DNA of 64,000 nt, taken from the NCBI GenBank assembly GCA_037954325.1, contig JBBMNZ010000036.1, positions 1 through 64,000 on the forward strand. The letters run 5' to 3'. The notes beneath the pieces were generated by a model, which was not told where the DNA came from, made no database searches, and saw only the letters and a list, made by a program, of their open reading frames with translations. Within the stretch, counting starts at the first letter, position 1, and the number at the start of each line of letters is the position of its first letter. This DNA is from Fistularia commersonii (taxonomy: Eukaryota > Chordata > Actinopteri > Syngnathiformes > Fistulariidae). Positions 12,670-26,000 of the stretch are shown here, piece after piece. Position numbers and translations under genes: made by a program.

Positions 12670-14253
12670 TTTGACATATATTATGCAGAATTAAGTCCTA
12701 AACAACATATTTCAATAGTAGAAACCACCTTGATGAAATTCAAAAGTTATTGCCACTCCTAATCAAAAACGCTCCAACTCGGTGAGATAAGCATTTTTTG
12801 ACCCTATGGCTATATCTTTTAAACTTGTAGCTGGATTACACTGAATTTGACATATATTGTGCAGAATCATGTCCTAAACAACATATTTCAATAGCAGAAA
12901 CCAGCTTGATGAAATTCAAAAGTTATTGCCACTCCTAATCAAAAACGCTCCAACTCGGTGAGATAAGCTCTTTTTGAACGAATGGCTATATCTTTTGAAC
13001 CTGTGAAGGGATTACACTAGATTTGACATATATTGTGCAGAATCATGTCCTAAACAACATATTTCAATAGCAGAAACCAGCTTGATGAAATTCAAAAGTT
13101 ATTGCCACTCCTAATCAAAAACGCTCCAACTCGGTGTGATAAGCACTTTTTGAACGAATGGCTATATCTTTTGAACCTGTGAAGGGATTACACTAGTTTT
13201 GACATATATTGTGCAGAATCATGTCCTAAACAACATATTTCAACAGCAGAAACCAGCTTGATGAAATTCAAAAGTTATTGCCACTCCTAATCAAAAACGC
13301 TCCAACTCGGTGAGATAAGCATTTTTTGACCCTATGGCTATATCTTTTAAACTTGTAGCTGGATTACACTGAATTTGACATATATTGTGCAGAATCACGT
13401 CCTAAACAACATATTTCAACAGCAGAAACCAGCTTGATGAAATTCAAAAGTTATTGCCACTCCTAATCAAAAACGCTCCAACTCGGTGAGATAAGCATTT
13501 TTTGACCCTATGGCTATATCTTTTAAACTTGTAGCTGGATTACACTGAATTTGACATATATTGTGCAGAATCACGTCCTAAACAACATATTTCAATAGCA
13601 GAAACCACCTTGATGAAATTCAAAAGTTATTGCCACTCCTAATCAAAAACGCTCCAACTCGGTGAGATAAGCATTTTTTGACCCTATGGCTATATCTTTT
13701 AAACTTGTAGCTGGATTACACTGAATTTGACATATATTGTGCAGAATCATGTCCTAAACAACATATTTCAATAGCAGAAACCAGCTTGATGAAATTCAAA
13801 AGTTATTGCCACTCCTAATCAAAAACGCTCCAACTCGGTGAGATAAGCACTTTTTGAACGAATGGCTATATCTTTTGAACCTGTGAAGGGATTACACTAG
13901 ATTTGACATATATTGTGCAGAATCATGTCCTAAACAACATATTTCAATAGCAGAAACCAGCTTGATGAAATTCAAAAGTTATTGCCACTCCTAATCAAAA
14001 ACGCTCCAACTCTGTGAGATAAGCATTTTTTGACCCTATGGCTATATCTTTTAAACTTGTAGCTGGATTACACTGAATTTGACATATATTGTGCAGAATC
14101 ATGTCCTAAACAACATATTTCAATAGCAGAAACCAGCTTGATGAAATTCAAAAGTTATTGCCACTCCTAATCAAAAACGCTCCAACTCGGTGAGATAAGC
14201 ACTTTTTGAACGAATGGCTATATCTTTTGAACCTGTGAAGGGATTACACTAGT
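12670..14253 (+). repeat. 9-monomer block, copy 2
   Basis: Second copy of 10,558-12,141. The opening monomer differs slightly, with aatagtag here and gacacatatt in the first copy. A shortened version lacking the ggtgtgat and cacgtcc/aacagcag monomers appears at 22,701-23,756. Confidence 0.85.
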
Positions 14254-17200
14254 TTTGACATATATTGTGCAGAATCATGTCCTAAACAACATATTTCAAT
14301 AGCAGAAACCAGCTTGATGAAATTCAAAAGTTATTGCCACTCCTAATCAAAAACGCTCCAACTCGGTGAGATAAGCATTTTTTGACCCTATGGCTATATC
14401 TTTTAAACTTGTAGCTGGATTACACTCAATTTGACATATATCGTGCAGAATCATGTCCTAAACAACATATTTCAATAGCAGAAACCAGCTTGATGAAATT
14501 CAAAAGTTATTGCCACTCCTAATCAAAAGTGCTCCAACTAGGGGAGATAAGCAATTTTTGACCCTATGGCTATATCTTTTAAACTTGTAGATGGATTACA
14601 CTGAATTTGACATATATTATGCAGAATCATGTCCTAAACAACATATTTCAATAGCAGAAACCACCTTGATGAAATTCAAAAGTTATTGCCACTCCTAATC
14701 AAAAACGCTCCAACTCGGTGAGATAAGCATTTTTTGACCCTATGGCTATATCTTTTGAACTTGTAGCTGGATTACACTGAATTTGACATATATTGTGCAG
14801 AATCATGTCCTAAACAACATATTTCAATAGCAGAAACCAGCTTGATGAAATTCAAAAGTTATTGCCACTCCTAATCAAAAACGCTCCAACTCGGTGAGAT
14901 AAGCACTTTTTGAACGAATGGCTATATCTTTTGAACCTGTGAAGGGATTACACTAGATTTGACATATATTGTGCAGAATCATGTCCTAAACAACATATTT
15001 CAATAGCAGAAACCAGCTTGATGAAATTCAAAAGTTATTGCCACTCCTAATCAAAAACGCTCCAACTCGGTGAGATAAGCATTTTTTGACCCTATGGCTA
15101 TATCTTTTAAACTTGTAGCTGGATTACACTGAATTTGACATATATTGTGCAGAATCATGTCCTAAACAACATATTTCAATAGCAGAAACCAGCTTGATGA
15201 AATTCAAAAGTTATTGCCACTCCTAATCAAAAACGCTCCAACTCGGTGAGATAAGCACTTTTTGAACGAATGGCTATATCTTTTGAACCTGTGAAGGGAT
15301 TACACTAGTTTTGACATATATTGTGCAGAATCATGTCCTAAACAACATATTTCAACAGCAGAAACCAGCTTGATGAAATTCAAAAGTTATTGCCACTCCT
15401 AATCAAAAACGCTCCAACTCGATGAGATAAGCATTTTTTGACCCTATGGCTATATCTTTTAAACTTGTAGCTGGATTACACTGAATTTGACATATATTGT
15501 GCAGAATCACGTCCTAAACAACATATTTCAATAGCAGAAACCAGCTTGATGAAATTCAAAAGTTATTGCCACTCCTAATCAAAAACGCTCCAACTCGGGG
15601 AGATAAGCAATTTTTGACCCTATGGCTATATCTCTTAAACTTGTAGCTGGATTACACTGAATTTGACATATATTATGCAGAATCATGTCCTAAACAACAT
15701 ATTTCAATAGCAGAAACCTGCTTGATGAAATTCAAAAGTTATTGCCACTCATAATCAAAAACGCTCCATCTCTGTGAGATAAGCATTTTTTGACCCTATG
15801 GCTATATCTTTTGAACCTGTGAAGGGATTACACTAGTTTTGACATATATTGTGCAGAATCATGTCCTAAACAACATATTTCAATAGCAGAAACCAGCTTG
15901 ATGAAATTCAAAAGTTATTGCCACTCCTAATCAAAAACGCTCCAACTCGGTGAGATAAGCACTTTTTGAACGAATGGCTATATCTTTTGAACCTGTGAAG
16001 GGATTACACTAGTTTTGACATATATTGTGCAGAATCATGTCCTAAACAACATATTTCAATAGCAGAAACCAGCTTGATGAAATTCAAAAGTTATTGCCAC
16101 TCCTAATCAAAAACGCTCCAACTCGGTGAGATAAGCATTTTTTGACCCTATGGCTATATCTTTTAAACTTGTAGCTGGATTACACTGAATTTGACATATA
16201 TTGTGCAGAATCATGTCCTAAACAACATATTTCAATAGCAGAAACCAGCTTGATGAAATTCAAAAGTTATTGCCACTCCTAATCAAAAATGCTCCAACTA
16301 GGGGAGATAAGCAATTTTTGACCCTATGGCTATATCTTTTAAACTTGTAGCTGGATTACACTGAATTTGACATATATTATGCAGAATTAAGTCCTAAACA
16401 ACATATTTCAATAGCAGAAACCACCTTGATGAAATTCAAAAGTTATTGCCACTCCTAATCAAAAACGCTCCAACTCGGTGAGATAAGCATTTTTTGACCC
16501 TATGGCTATATCTTTTAAACTTGTAGCTGGATTACACTGAATTTGACATATATTATGCAGAATTAAGTCCTAAACAACATATTTCAATAGCAGACACCAC
16601 CTTGATGAAATTCAAAAGTTATTGCCACTCCTAATCAAAAACGCTCCAACTCGGTGAGATAAGCATTTTTTGACCCTATGGCTATATCTTTTAAACTTGT
16701 AGCTGGATTACACTGAATTTGACATATATTGTGCAGAATCATGTCCTAAACAACATATTTCAATAGCAGAAACCAGCTTGATGAAATTCAAAAGTTATTG
16801 CCACTCCTAATCAAAAACGCTCCAACTCGGTGAGATAAGCACTTTTTGAACGAATGGCTATATCTTTTGAACCTGTGAAGGGATTACACTAGTTTTGACA
16901 TATATTATGCAGAATCATGTCCTAAACAACATATTTCAATAGCAGAAACCAGCTTGATGAAATTCAAAAGTTATTGCCACTCCTAATCAAAAACGCTCCA
17001 ACTCGGTGAGATAAGCATTTTTTGACCCTATGGCTATATCTTTTAAACTTGTAGCTGGATTACACTGAATTTGACATATATTGTGCAGAATCATGTCCTA
17101 AACAACATATTTCAATAGCAGAAACCAGCTTGATGAAATTCAAAAGTTATTGCCACTCCTAATCAAAAATGCTCCAACTAGGGGAGATAAGCAATTTTTG

Positions 17201-20200
17201 ACCCTATGGCTATATCTTTTAAACTTGTAGCTGGATTACACTGAATTTGACGTATATTATGCAGAATTAAGTCCTAAACAACATATTTCAATAGCAGAAA
17301 CCACCTTGATGAAATTCAAAAGTTATTGCCACTCCTAATCAAAAACGCTCCAACTCGGTGAGATAAGCATTTTTTGACCCTATGGCTATATCTTTTAAAC
17401 TTGTAGCTGGATTACACTGAATTTGACATATATTGTGCAGAATCATGTCCTAAACAACATATTTCAATAGCAGAAACCAGCTTGATGAAATTCAAAAGTT
17501 ATTGCCACTCCTAATCAAAAACGCTCCAACTCGGTGAGATAAGCATTTTTTGACCCTATGGCTATATCTTTTAAACTTGTAGCTGGATTACACTGAATTT
17601 GACATATATTGTGCAGAATCATGTCCTAAACAACATATTTCAATAGCAGAAACCAGCTTGATGAAATTCAAAAGTTATTGCCACTCCTAATCAAAAACGC
17701 TCCAACTCGGTGAGATAAGCACTTTTTGAACGAATGGCTATATCTTTTGAACCTGTGAAGGGATTACACTAGTTTTGACATATATTGTGCAGAATCATGT
17801 CCTAAACAACATATTTCAATAGCAGAAACCAGCTTGATGAAATTCAAAAGTTATTGCCACTCCTAATCAAAAACGCTCCAACTCGGTGAGATAAGCACTT
17901 TTTGAACGAATGGCTATATCTTTTGAACCTGTGAAGGGATTACACTAGTTTTGACATATATTGTGCAGAATCATGTCCTAAACAACATATTTCAATAGCA
18001 GAAACCAGCTTGATGAAATTCAAAAGTTATTGCCACTCCTAATCAAAAACGCTCCAACTCGGTGAGATAAGCATTTTTTGACCCTATGGCTATATCTTTT
18101 AAACTTGTAGCTGGATTACACTCAATTTGACATATATCGTGCAGAATCATGTCCTAAACAACATATTTCAATAGCAGAAACCAGCATGATGAAATTCAAA
18201 AGTTATTGCCACTCCTAATCAAAAGTGCTCCAACTAGGGGAGATAAGCAATTTTTGACCCTATGGCTATATCTTTTAAACTTGTAGATGGATTACACTGA
18301 ATTTGACATATATTGTGCAGAATCATGTCCTAAACAACATATTTCAATAGCAGAAACCAGCTTGATGAAATTCAAAAGTTATTGCCACTCCTAATCAAAA
18401 ACGCTCCAACTCGGTGTGATAAGCACTTTTTGAACGAATGGCTATATCTTTTGAACCTGTGAAGGGATTACACTAGTTTTGACATATATTGTGCAGAATC
18501 ATGTCCTAAACAACATATTTCAACAGCAGAAACCAGCTTGATGAAATTCAAAAGTTATTGCCACTCCTAATCAAAAACGCTCCAACTCGGTGAGATAAGC
18601 ATTTTTTGACCCTATGGCTATATCTTTTAAACTTGTAGCTGGATTACACTGAATTTGACATATATTGTGCAGAATCACGTCCTAAACAACATATTTCAAC
18701 AGCAGAAACCACCTTGATGAAATTCAAAAGTTATTGCCACTCCTAATCAAAAACGCTCCAACTCGGTGAGATAAGCATTTTTTGACCCTATGGCTATATC
18801 TTTTAAACTTGTAGCTGGATTACACTGAATTTGACATATATTGTGCAGAATCACGTCCTAAACAACATATTTCAATAGCAGAAACCAGCTTGATGAAATT
18901 CAAAAGTTATTGCCACTCCTAATCAAAAACGCTCCAACTCGGTGAGATAAGCATTTTTTGACCCTATGGCTATATCTTTTAAACTTGTAGCTGGATTACA
19001 CTGAATTTGACATATATTGTGCAGAATCATGTCCAAACAACATATTTCAATAGCAGAAACCAGCTTGATGAAATTCAAAAGTTATTGCCACTCCTAATCA
19101 AAAACGCTCCAACTCGGTGAGATAAGCACTTTTTGAACGAATGGCTATATCTTTTGAACCTGTGAAGGGATTACACTAGTTTTGAAATATATTGTGCAGA
19201 ATCATGTCCTAAACAACATATTTCAACAGCAGAAACCAGCTTGATGAAATTCAAAAGTTATTGCCACTCCTAATCAAAAACGCTCCAACTCGATGAGATA
19301 AGCATTTTTTGACCCTATGGCTATATCTCTTAAACTTGTAGCTGGATTACACTGAATTTGACATATATTATGCAGAATCATGTCCTAAACAACATATTTC
19401 AATAGCAGAAACCTGCTTGATGAAATTCAAAAGTTATTGCCACTCCTAATCAAAAACGCTCCATCTCGGTGAGATAAGCATTTTTTGACCCTATGGCTAT
19501 ATCTTTTAAACTTGTAGCTGGATTACACTCAATTTGACATATATCGTGCAGAATCATGTCCTAAACAACATATTTCAATAGCAGAAATCAGCTTGATGAA
19601 ATTCAAAAGTTATTGCCACTCCTAATCAAAAACGCTCCAACTCGGTGTGATAAGCACTTTTTGAACGAATGGCTATATCTTTTGAACCTGTGAAGGGATT
19701 ACACTAGTTTTGACATATATTGTGCAGAATCATGTCCTAAACAACATATTTCAACAGCAGAAACCAGCTTGATGAAATTCAAAAGTTATTGCCACTCCTA
19801 ATCAAAAACGCTCCAACTCGGTGAGATAAGCATTTTTTGACCCTATGGCTATATCTTTTAAACTTGTAGCTGGATTACACTGAATTTGACATATATTGTG
19901 CAGAATCATGTCCTAAACAACATATTTCAATAGCAGAAACCAGCTTGATGAAATTCAAAAGTTATTGCCACTCCTAATCAAAAACGCTCCAACTCTGTGA
20001 GATAAGCATTTTTTGACCCTATGGCTATATCTTTTAAACTTGTAGCTGGATTACACTGAATTTGACATATATTGTGCAGAATCATGTCCTAAACAACATA
20101 TTTCAATAGCAGAAACCAGCTTGATGAAATTCAAAAGTTATTGCCACTCCTAATCAAAAACGCTCCAACTCGGTGTGATAAGCACTTTTTGAACGAATGG

Positions 20201-22700
20201 CTATATCTTTTGAACCTGTGAAGGGATTACACTAGTTTTGACATATATTGTGCAGAATCATGTCCTAAACAACATATTTCAACAGCAGAAACCAGCTTGA
20301 TGAAATTCAAAAGTTATTGCCACTCCTAATCAAAAACGCTCCAACTCGGTGAGATAAGCATTTTTTGACCCTATGGCTATATCTTTTAAACTTGTAGCTG
20401 GATTACACTGAATTTGACATATATTGTGCAGAATCACGTCCTAAACAACATATTTCAACAGCAGAAACCAGCTTGATGAAATTCAAAAGTTATTGCCACT
20501 CCTAATCAAAAGTGCTCCAACTAGGGGAGATAAGCAATTTTTGACCCTATGGCTATATCTTTTAAACTTGTAGCTGGATTACACTGAATTTGACATATAT
20601 TGTGCAGAATCATGTCCTAAACAACATATTTCAATAGCAGAAACCAGCTTGATGAAATTCAAAAGTTATTGCCACTCCTAATCAAAAATGCTCCAACTAG
20701 GGGAGATAAGCAATTTTTGACCCTATGGCTATATCTTTTAAACTTGTAGCTGGATTACACTGAATTTGACATATATTATGCAGAATTAAGTCCTAAACAA
20801 CATATTTCAATAGCAGAAACCAGCTTGATGAAATTCAAAAGTTATTGCCACTCCTAATCAAAAACGCTCCAACTCGGTGAGATAAGCATTTTTTGACCCT
20901 ATGGCTATATCTTTTAAACTTGTAGCTGGATTACACTGAATTTGACATATATTGTGCAGAATCATGTCCTAAACAACATATTTCAATAGCAGAAACCAGC
21001 TTGATGAAATTCAAAAGTTATTGCCACTCCTAATCAAAAACGCTCCAACTCGGTGAGATAAGCTCTTTTTGAACGAATGGCTATATCTTTTGAACCTGTG
21101 AAGGGATTACACTAGTTTTGACATATATTGTGCAGAATCATGTCCTAAACAACATATTTCAACAGCAGAAACCAGCTTGATGAAATTCAAAAGTTATTGC
21201 CACTCCTAATCAAAAACGCTCCAACTCGGTGAGATAAGCATTTTTTGACCCTATGGCTATATCTTTTAAACTTGTAGCTGGATTACACTGAATTTGACAT
21301 ATATTGTGCAGAATCACGTCCTAAACAACATATTTCAATAGCAGAAACCACCTTGATGAAATTCAAAAGTTATTGCCACTCCTAATCAAAAACGCTCCAA
21401 CTCGGTGAGATAAGCACTTTTTGAACGAATGGCTATATCTTTTGAACCTGTGAAGGGATTACACTAGATTTGACATATATTGTGCAGAATCATGTCCTAA
21501 ACAACATATTTCAATAGCAGAAACCAGCTTGATGAAATTCAAAAGTTATTGCCACTCCTAATCAAAAACGCTCCAACTCTGTGAGATAAGCATTTTTTGA
21601 CCCTATGGCTATATCTTTTAAACTTGTAGCTGGATTACACTCAATTTGACATATATCGTGCAGAATCATGTCCTAAACAACATATTTCAATAGCAGAAAC
21701 CAGCTTGATGAAATTCAAAAGTTATTGCCACTCCTAATCAAAAGTGCTCCAACTAGGGGAGATAAGCAATTTTTGACCCTATGGCTATATCTTTTAAACT
21801 TGTAGCTGGATTACACTGAATTTGACATATATTGTGCAGAATCACGTCCTAAACAACATATTTCAATAGCAGAAACCAGCTTGATGAAATTCAAAAGTTA
21901 TTGCCACTCCTAATCAAAAACGCTCCAACTCGGGGAGATAAGCAATTTTTGACCCTATGGCTATATCTCTTAAACTTGTAGCTGGATTACACTGAATTTG
22001 ACATATATTATGCAGAATCATGTCCTAAACAACATATTTCAATAACAGAAACCTGCTTGATGAAATTCAAAAGTTATTGCCACTCATAATCAAAAACGCT
22101 CCATCTCGGTGAGATAAGCATTTTTTGACCCTATGGCTATATCTTTTGAACCTGTGAAGGGATTACACTAGTTTTGACATATATTGTGCAGAATCATGTC
22201 CTAAACAACATATTTCAATAGCAGAAACCAGCTTGATGAAATTCAAAAGTTATTGCCACTCCTAATCAAAAACGCTCCAACTCGGTGAGATAAGCACTTT
22301 TTGACCCTATGGCTATATCTTTTAAACTTGTAGCTGGATTACACTGAATTTGACATATATTGTGCAGAATCATGTCCTAAACAACATATTTCAATAGCAG
22401 AAACCAGCTTGATGAAATTCAAAAGTTATTGCCACTCCTAATCAAAAATGCTCCAACTAGGGGAGATAAGCAATTTTTGACCCTATGGCTATATCTTTTA
22501 AACTTGTAGCTGGATTACACTGAATTTGACATATATTATGCAGAATTAAGTCCTAAACAACATATTTCAATAGCAGAAACCACCTTGATGAAATTCAAAA
22601 GTTATTGCCACTCCTAATCAAAAACGCTCCAACTCGGTGAGATAAGCATTTTTTGACCCTATGGCTATATCTTTTAAACTTGTAGCTGGATTACACTGAA
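13550..22700 (+). repeat. 9.15-kb block duplication, copy 1 (52 monomers)
   Basis: Fifty-two monomers here align with 23,053-32,203 at an offset of about 9,503 bp (54 monomers). The most telling shared tag is the 1-bp deletion gtccaaac near 19,033, repeated near 28,536. Also shared are ttgaaatat, aaatcagc, cagcatg, aataacag and the order of A, B and C classes. A few single-base differences separate the copies, for example ccagctt against ccacctt in the attaag monomer at 20,765. Confidence 0.9.
14782..18301 (+). repeat. 20-monomer block, copy 2 of 3
   Basis: Same monomer order as 3,169-6,685. This copy has ctcggtg instead of ctctgtg at the monomer beginning 17,422, and carries cagcatgatg in the last class C monomer, which the third copy shares and the first lacks. 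Confidence 0.85.
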
Positions 22701-23052
22701 TTTGACATATATTGTGCAGAATCATGTCCTAAACAACATATTTCAATAGCAGAAACCAGCTTGATGAAATTCAAAAGTTATTGCCACTCCTAATCAAAAA
22801 CGCTCCAACTCGGTGAGATAAGCTCTTTTTGAACGAATGGCTATATCTTTTGAACCTGTGAAGGGATTACACTAGTTTTGACATATATTGTGCAGAATCA
22901 TGTCCTAAACAACATATTTCAACAGCAGAAACCAGCTTGATGAAATTCAAAAGTTATTGCCACTCCTAATCAAAAACGCTCCAACTCGGTGAGATAAGCA
23001 TTTTTTGACCCTATGGCTATATCTTTTAAACTTGTAGCTGGATTACACTGAA

Positions 23053-26000
23053 TTTGACATATATTGTGCAGAATCACGTCCTAAACAACATATTTCAATA
23101 GCAGAAACCACCTTGATGAAATTCAAAAGTTATTGCCACTCCTAATCAAAAACGCTCCAACTCGGTGAGATAAGCATTTTTTGACCCTATGGCTATATCT
23201 TTTAAACTTGTAGCTGGATTACACTGAATTTGACATATATTGTGCAGAATCATGTCCTAAACAACATATTTCAATAGCAGAAACCAGCTTGATGAAATTC
23301 AAAAGTTATTGCCACTCCTAATCAAAAACGCTCCAACTCGGTGAGATAAGCACTTTTTGAACGAATGGCTATATCTTTTGAACCTGTGAAGGGATTACAC
23401 TAGATTTGACATATATTGTGCAGAATCATGTCCTAAACAACATATTTCAATAGCAGAAACCAGCTTGATGAAATTCAAAAGTTATTGCCACTCCTAATCA
23501 AAAACGCTCCAACTCTGTGAGATAAGCATTTTTTGACCCTATGGCTATATCTTTTAAACTTGTAGCTGGATTACACTGAATTTGACATATATTGTGCAGA
23601 ATCATGTCCTAAACAACATATTTCAATAGCAGAAACCAGCTTGATGAAATTCAAAAGTTATTGCCACTCCTAATCAAAAACGCTCCAACTCGGTGAGATA
23701 AGCACTTTTTGAACGAATGGCTATATCTTTTGAACCTGTGAAGGGATTACACTAGTTTTGACATATATTGTGCAGAATCATGTCCTAAACAACATATTTC
23801 AATAGCAGAAACCAGCTTGATGAAATTCAAAAGTTATTGCCACTCCTAATCAAAAACGCTCCAACTCGGTGAGATAAGCATTTTTTGACCCTATGGCTAT
23901 ATCTTTTAAACTTGTAGCTGGATTACACTCAATTTGACATATATCGTGCAGAATCATGTCCTAAACAACATATTTCAATAGCAGAAACCAGCTTGATGAA
24001 ATTCAAAAGTTATTGCCACTCCTAATCAAAAGTGCTCCAACTAGGGGAGATAAGCAATTTTTGACCCTATGGCTATATCTTTTAAACTTGTAGATGGATT
24101 ACACTGAATTTGACATATATTATGCAGAATCATGTCCTAAACAACATATTTCAATAGCAGAAACCACCTTGATGAAATTCAAAAGTTATTGCCACTCCTA
24201 ATCAAAAACGCTCCAACTCGGTGAGATAAGCATTTTTTGACCCTATGGCTATATCTTTTGAACTTGTAGCTGGATTACACTGAATTTGACATATATTGTG
24301 CAGAATCATGTCCTAAACAACATATTTCAATAGCAGAAACCAGCTTGATGAAATTCAAAAGTTATTGCCACTCCTAATCAAAAACGCTCCAACTCGGTGA
24401 GATAAGCACTTTTTGAACGAATGGCTATATCTTTTGAACCTGTGAAGGGATTACACTAGATTTGACATATATTGTGCAGAATCATGTCCTAAACAACATA
24501 TTTCAATAGCAGAAACCAGCTTGATGAAATTCAAAAGTTATTGCCACTCCTAATCAAAAACGCTCCAACTCGGTGAGATAAGCATTTTTTGACCCTATGG
24601 CTATATCTTTTAAACTTGTAGCTGGATTACACTGAATTTGACATATATTGTGCAGAATCATGTCCTAAACAACATATTTCAATAGCAGAAACCAGCTTGA
24701 TGAAATTCAAAAGTTATTGCCACTCCTAATCAAAAACGCTCCAACTCGGTGAGATAAGCACTTTTTGAACGAATGGCTATATCTTTTGAACCTGTGAAGG
24801 GATTACACTAGTTTTGACATATATTGTGCAGAATCATGTCCTAAACAACATATTTCAACAGCAGAAACCAGCTTGATGAAATTCAAAAGTTATTGCCACT
24901 CCTAATCAAAAACGCTCCAACTCGATGAGATAAGCATTTTTTGACCCTATGGCTATATCTTTTAAACTTGTAGCTGGATTACACTGAATTTGACATATAT
25001 TGTGCAGAATCACGTCCTAAACAACATATTTCAATAGCAGAAACCAGCTTGATGAAATTCAAAAGTTATTGCCACTCCTAATCAAAAACGCTCCAACTCG
25101 GGGAGATAAGCAATTTTTGACCCTATGGCTATATCTCTTAAACTTGTAGCTGGATTACACTGAATTTGACATATATTATGCAGAATCATGTCCTAAACAA
25201 CATATTTCAATAGCAGAAACCTGCTTGATGAAATTCAAAAGTTATTGCCACTCATAATCAAAAACGCTCCATCTCTGTGAGATAAGCATTTTTTGACCCT
25301 ATGGCTATATCTTTTGAACCTGTGAAGGGATTACACTAGTTTTGACATATATTGTGCAGAATCATGTCCTAAACAACATATTTCAATAGCAGAAACCAGC
25401 TTGATGAAATTCAAAAGTTATTGCCACTCCTAATCAAAAACGCTCCAACTCGGTGAGATAAGCACTTTTTTGAACGAATGGCTATATCTTTTGAACCTGT
25501 GAAGGGATTACACTAGTTTTTGACATATATTGTGCAGAATCATGTCCTAAACAACATATTTCAATAGCAGAAACCAGCTTGATGAAATTCAAAAGTTATT
25601 GCCACTCCTAATCAAAAACGCTCCAACTCGGTGAGATAAGCATTTTTTGACCCTATGGCTATATCTTTTAAACTTGTAGCTGGATTACACTGAATTTGAC
25701 ATATATTGTGCAGAATCATGTCCTAAAAAACATATTTCAATAGCAGAAACCAGCTTGATGAAATTCAAAAGTTATTGCCACTCCTAATCAAAAATGCTCC
25801 AACTAGGGGAGATAAGCAATTTTTGACCCTATGGCTATATCTTTTAAACTTGTAGCTGGATTACACTGAATTTGACATATATTATGCAGAATTAAGTCCT
25901 AAACAACATATTTCAATAGCAGAAACCACCTTGATGAAATTCAAAAGTTATTGCCACTCCTAATCAAAAACGCTCCAACTCGGTGAGATAAGCATTTTTT

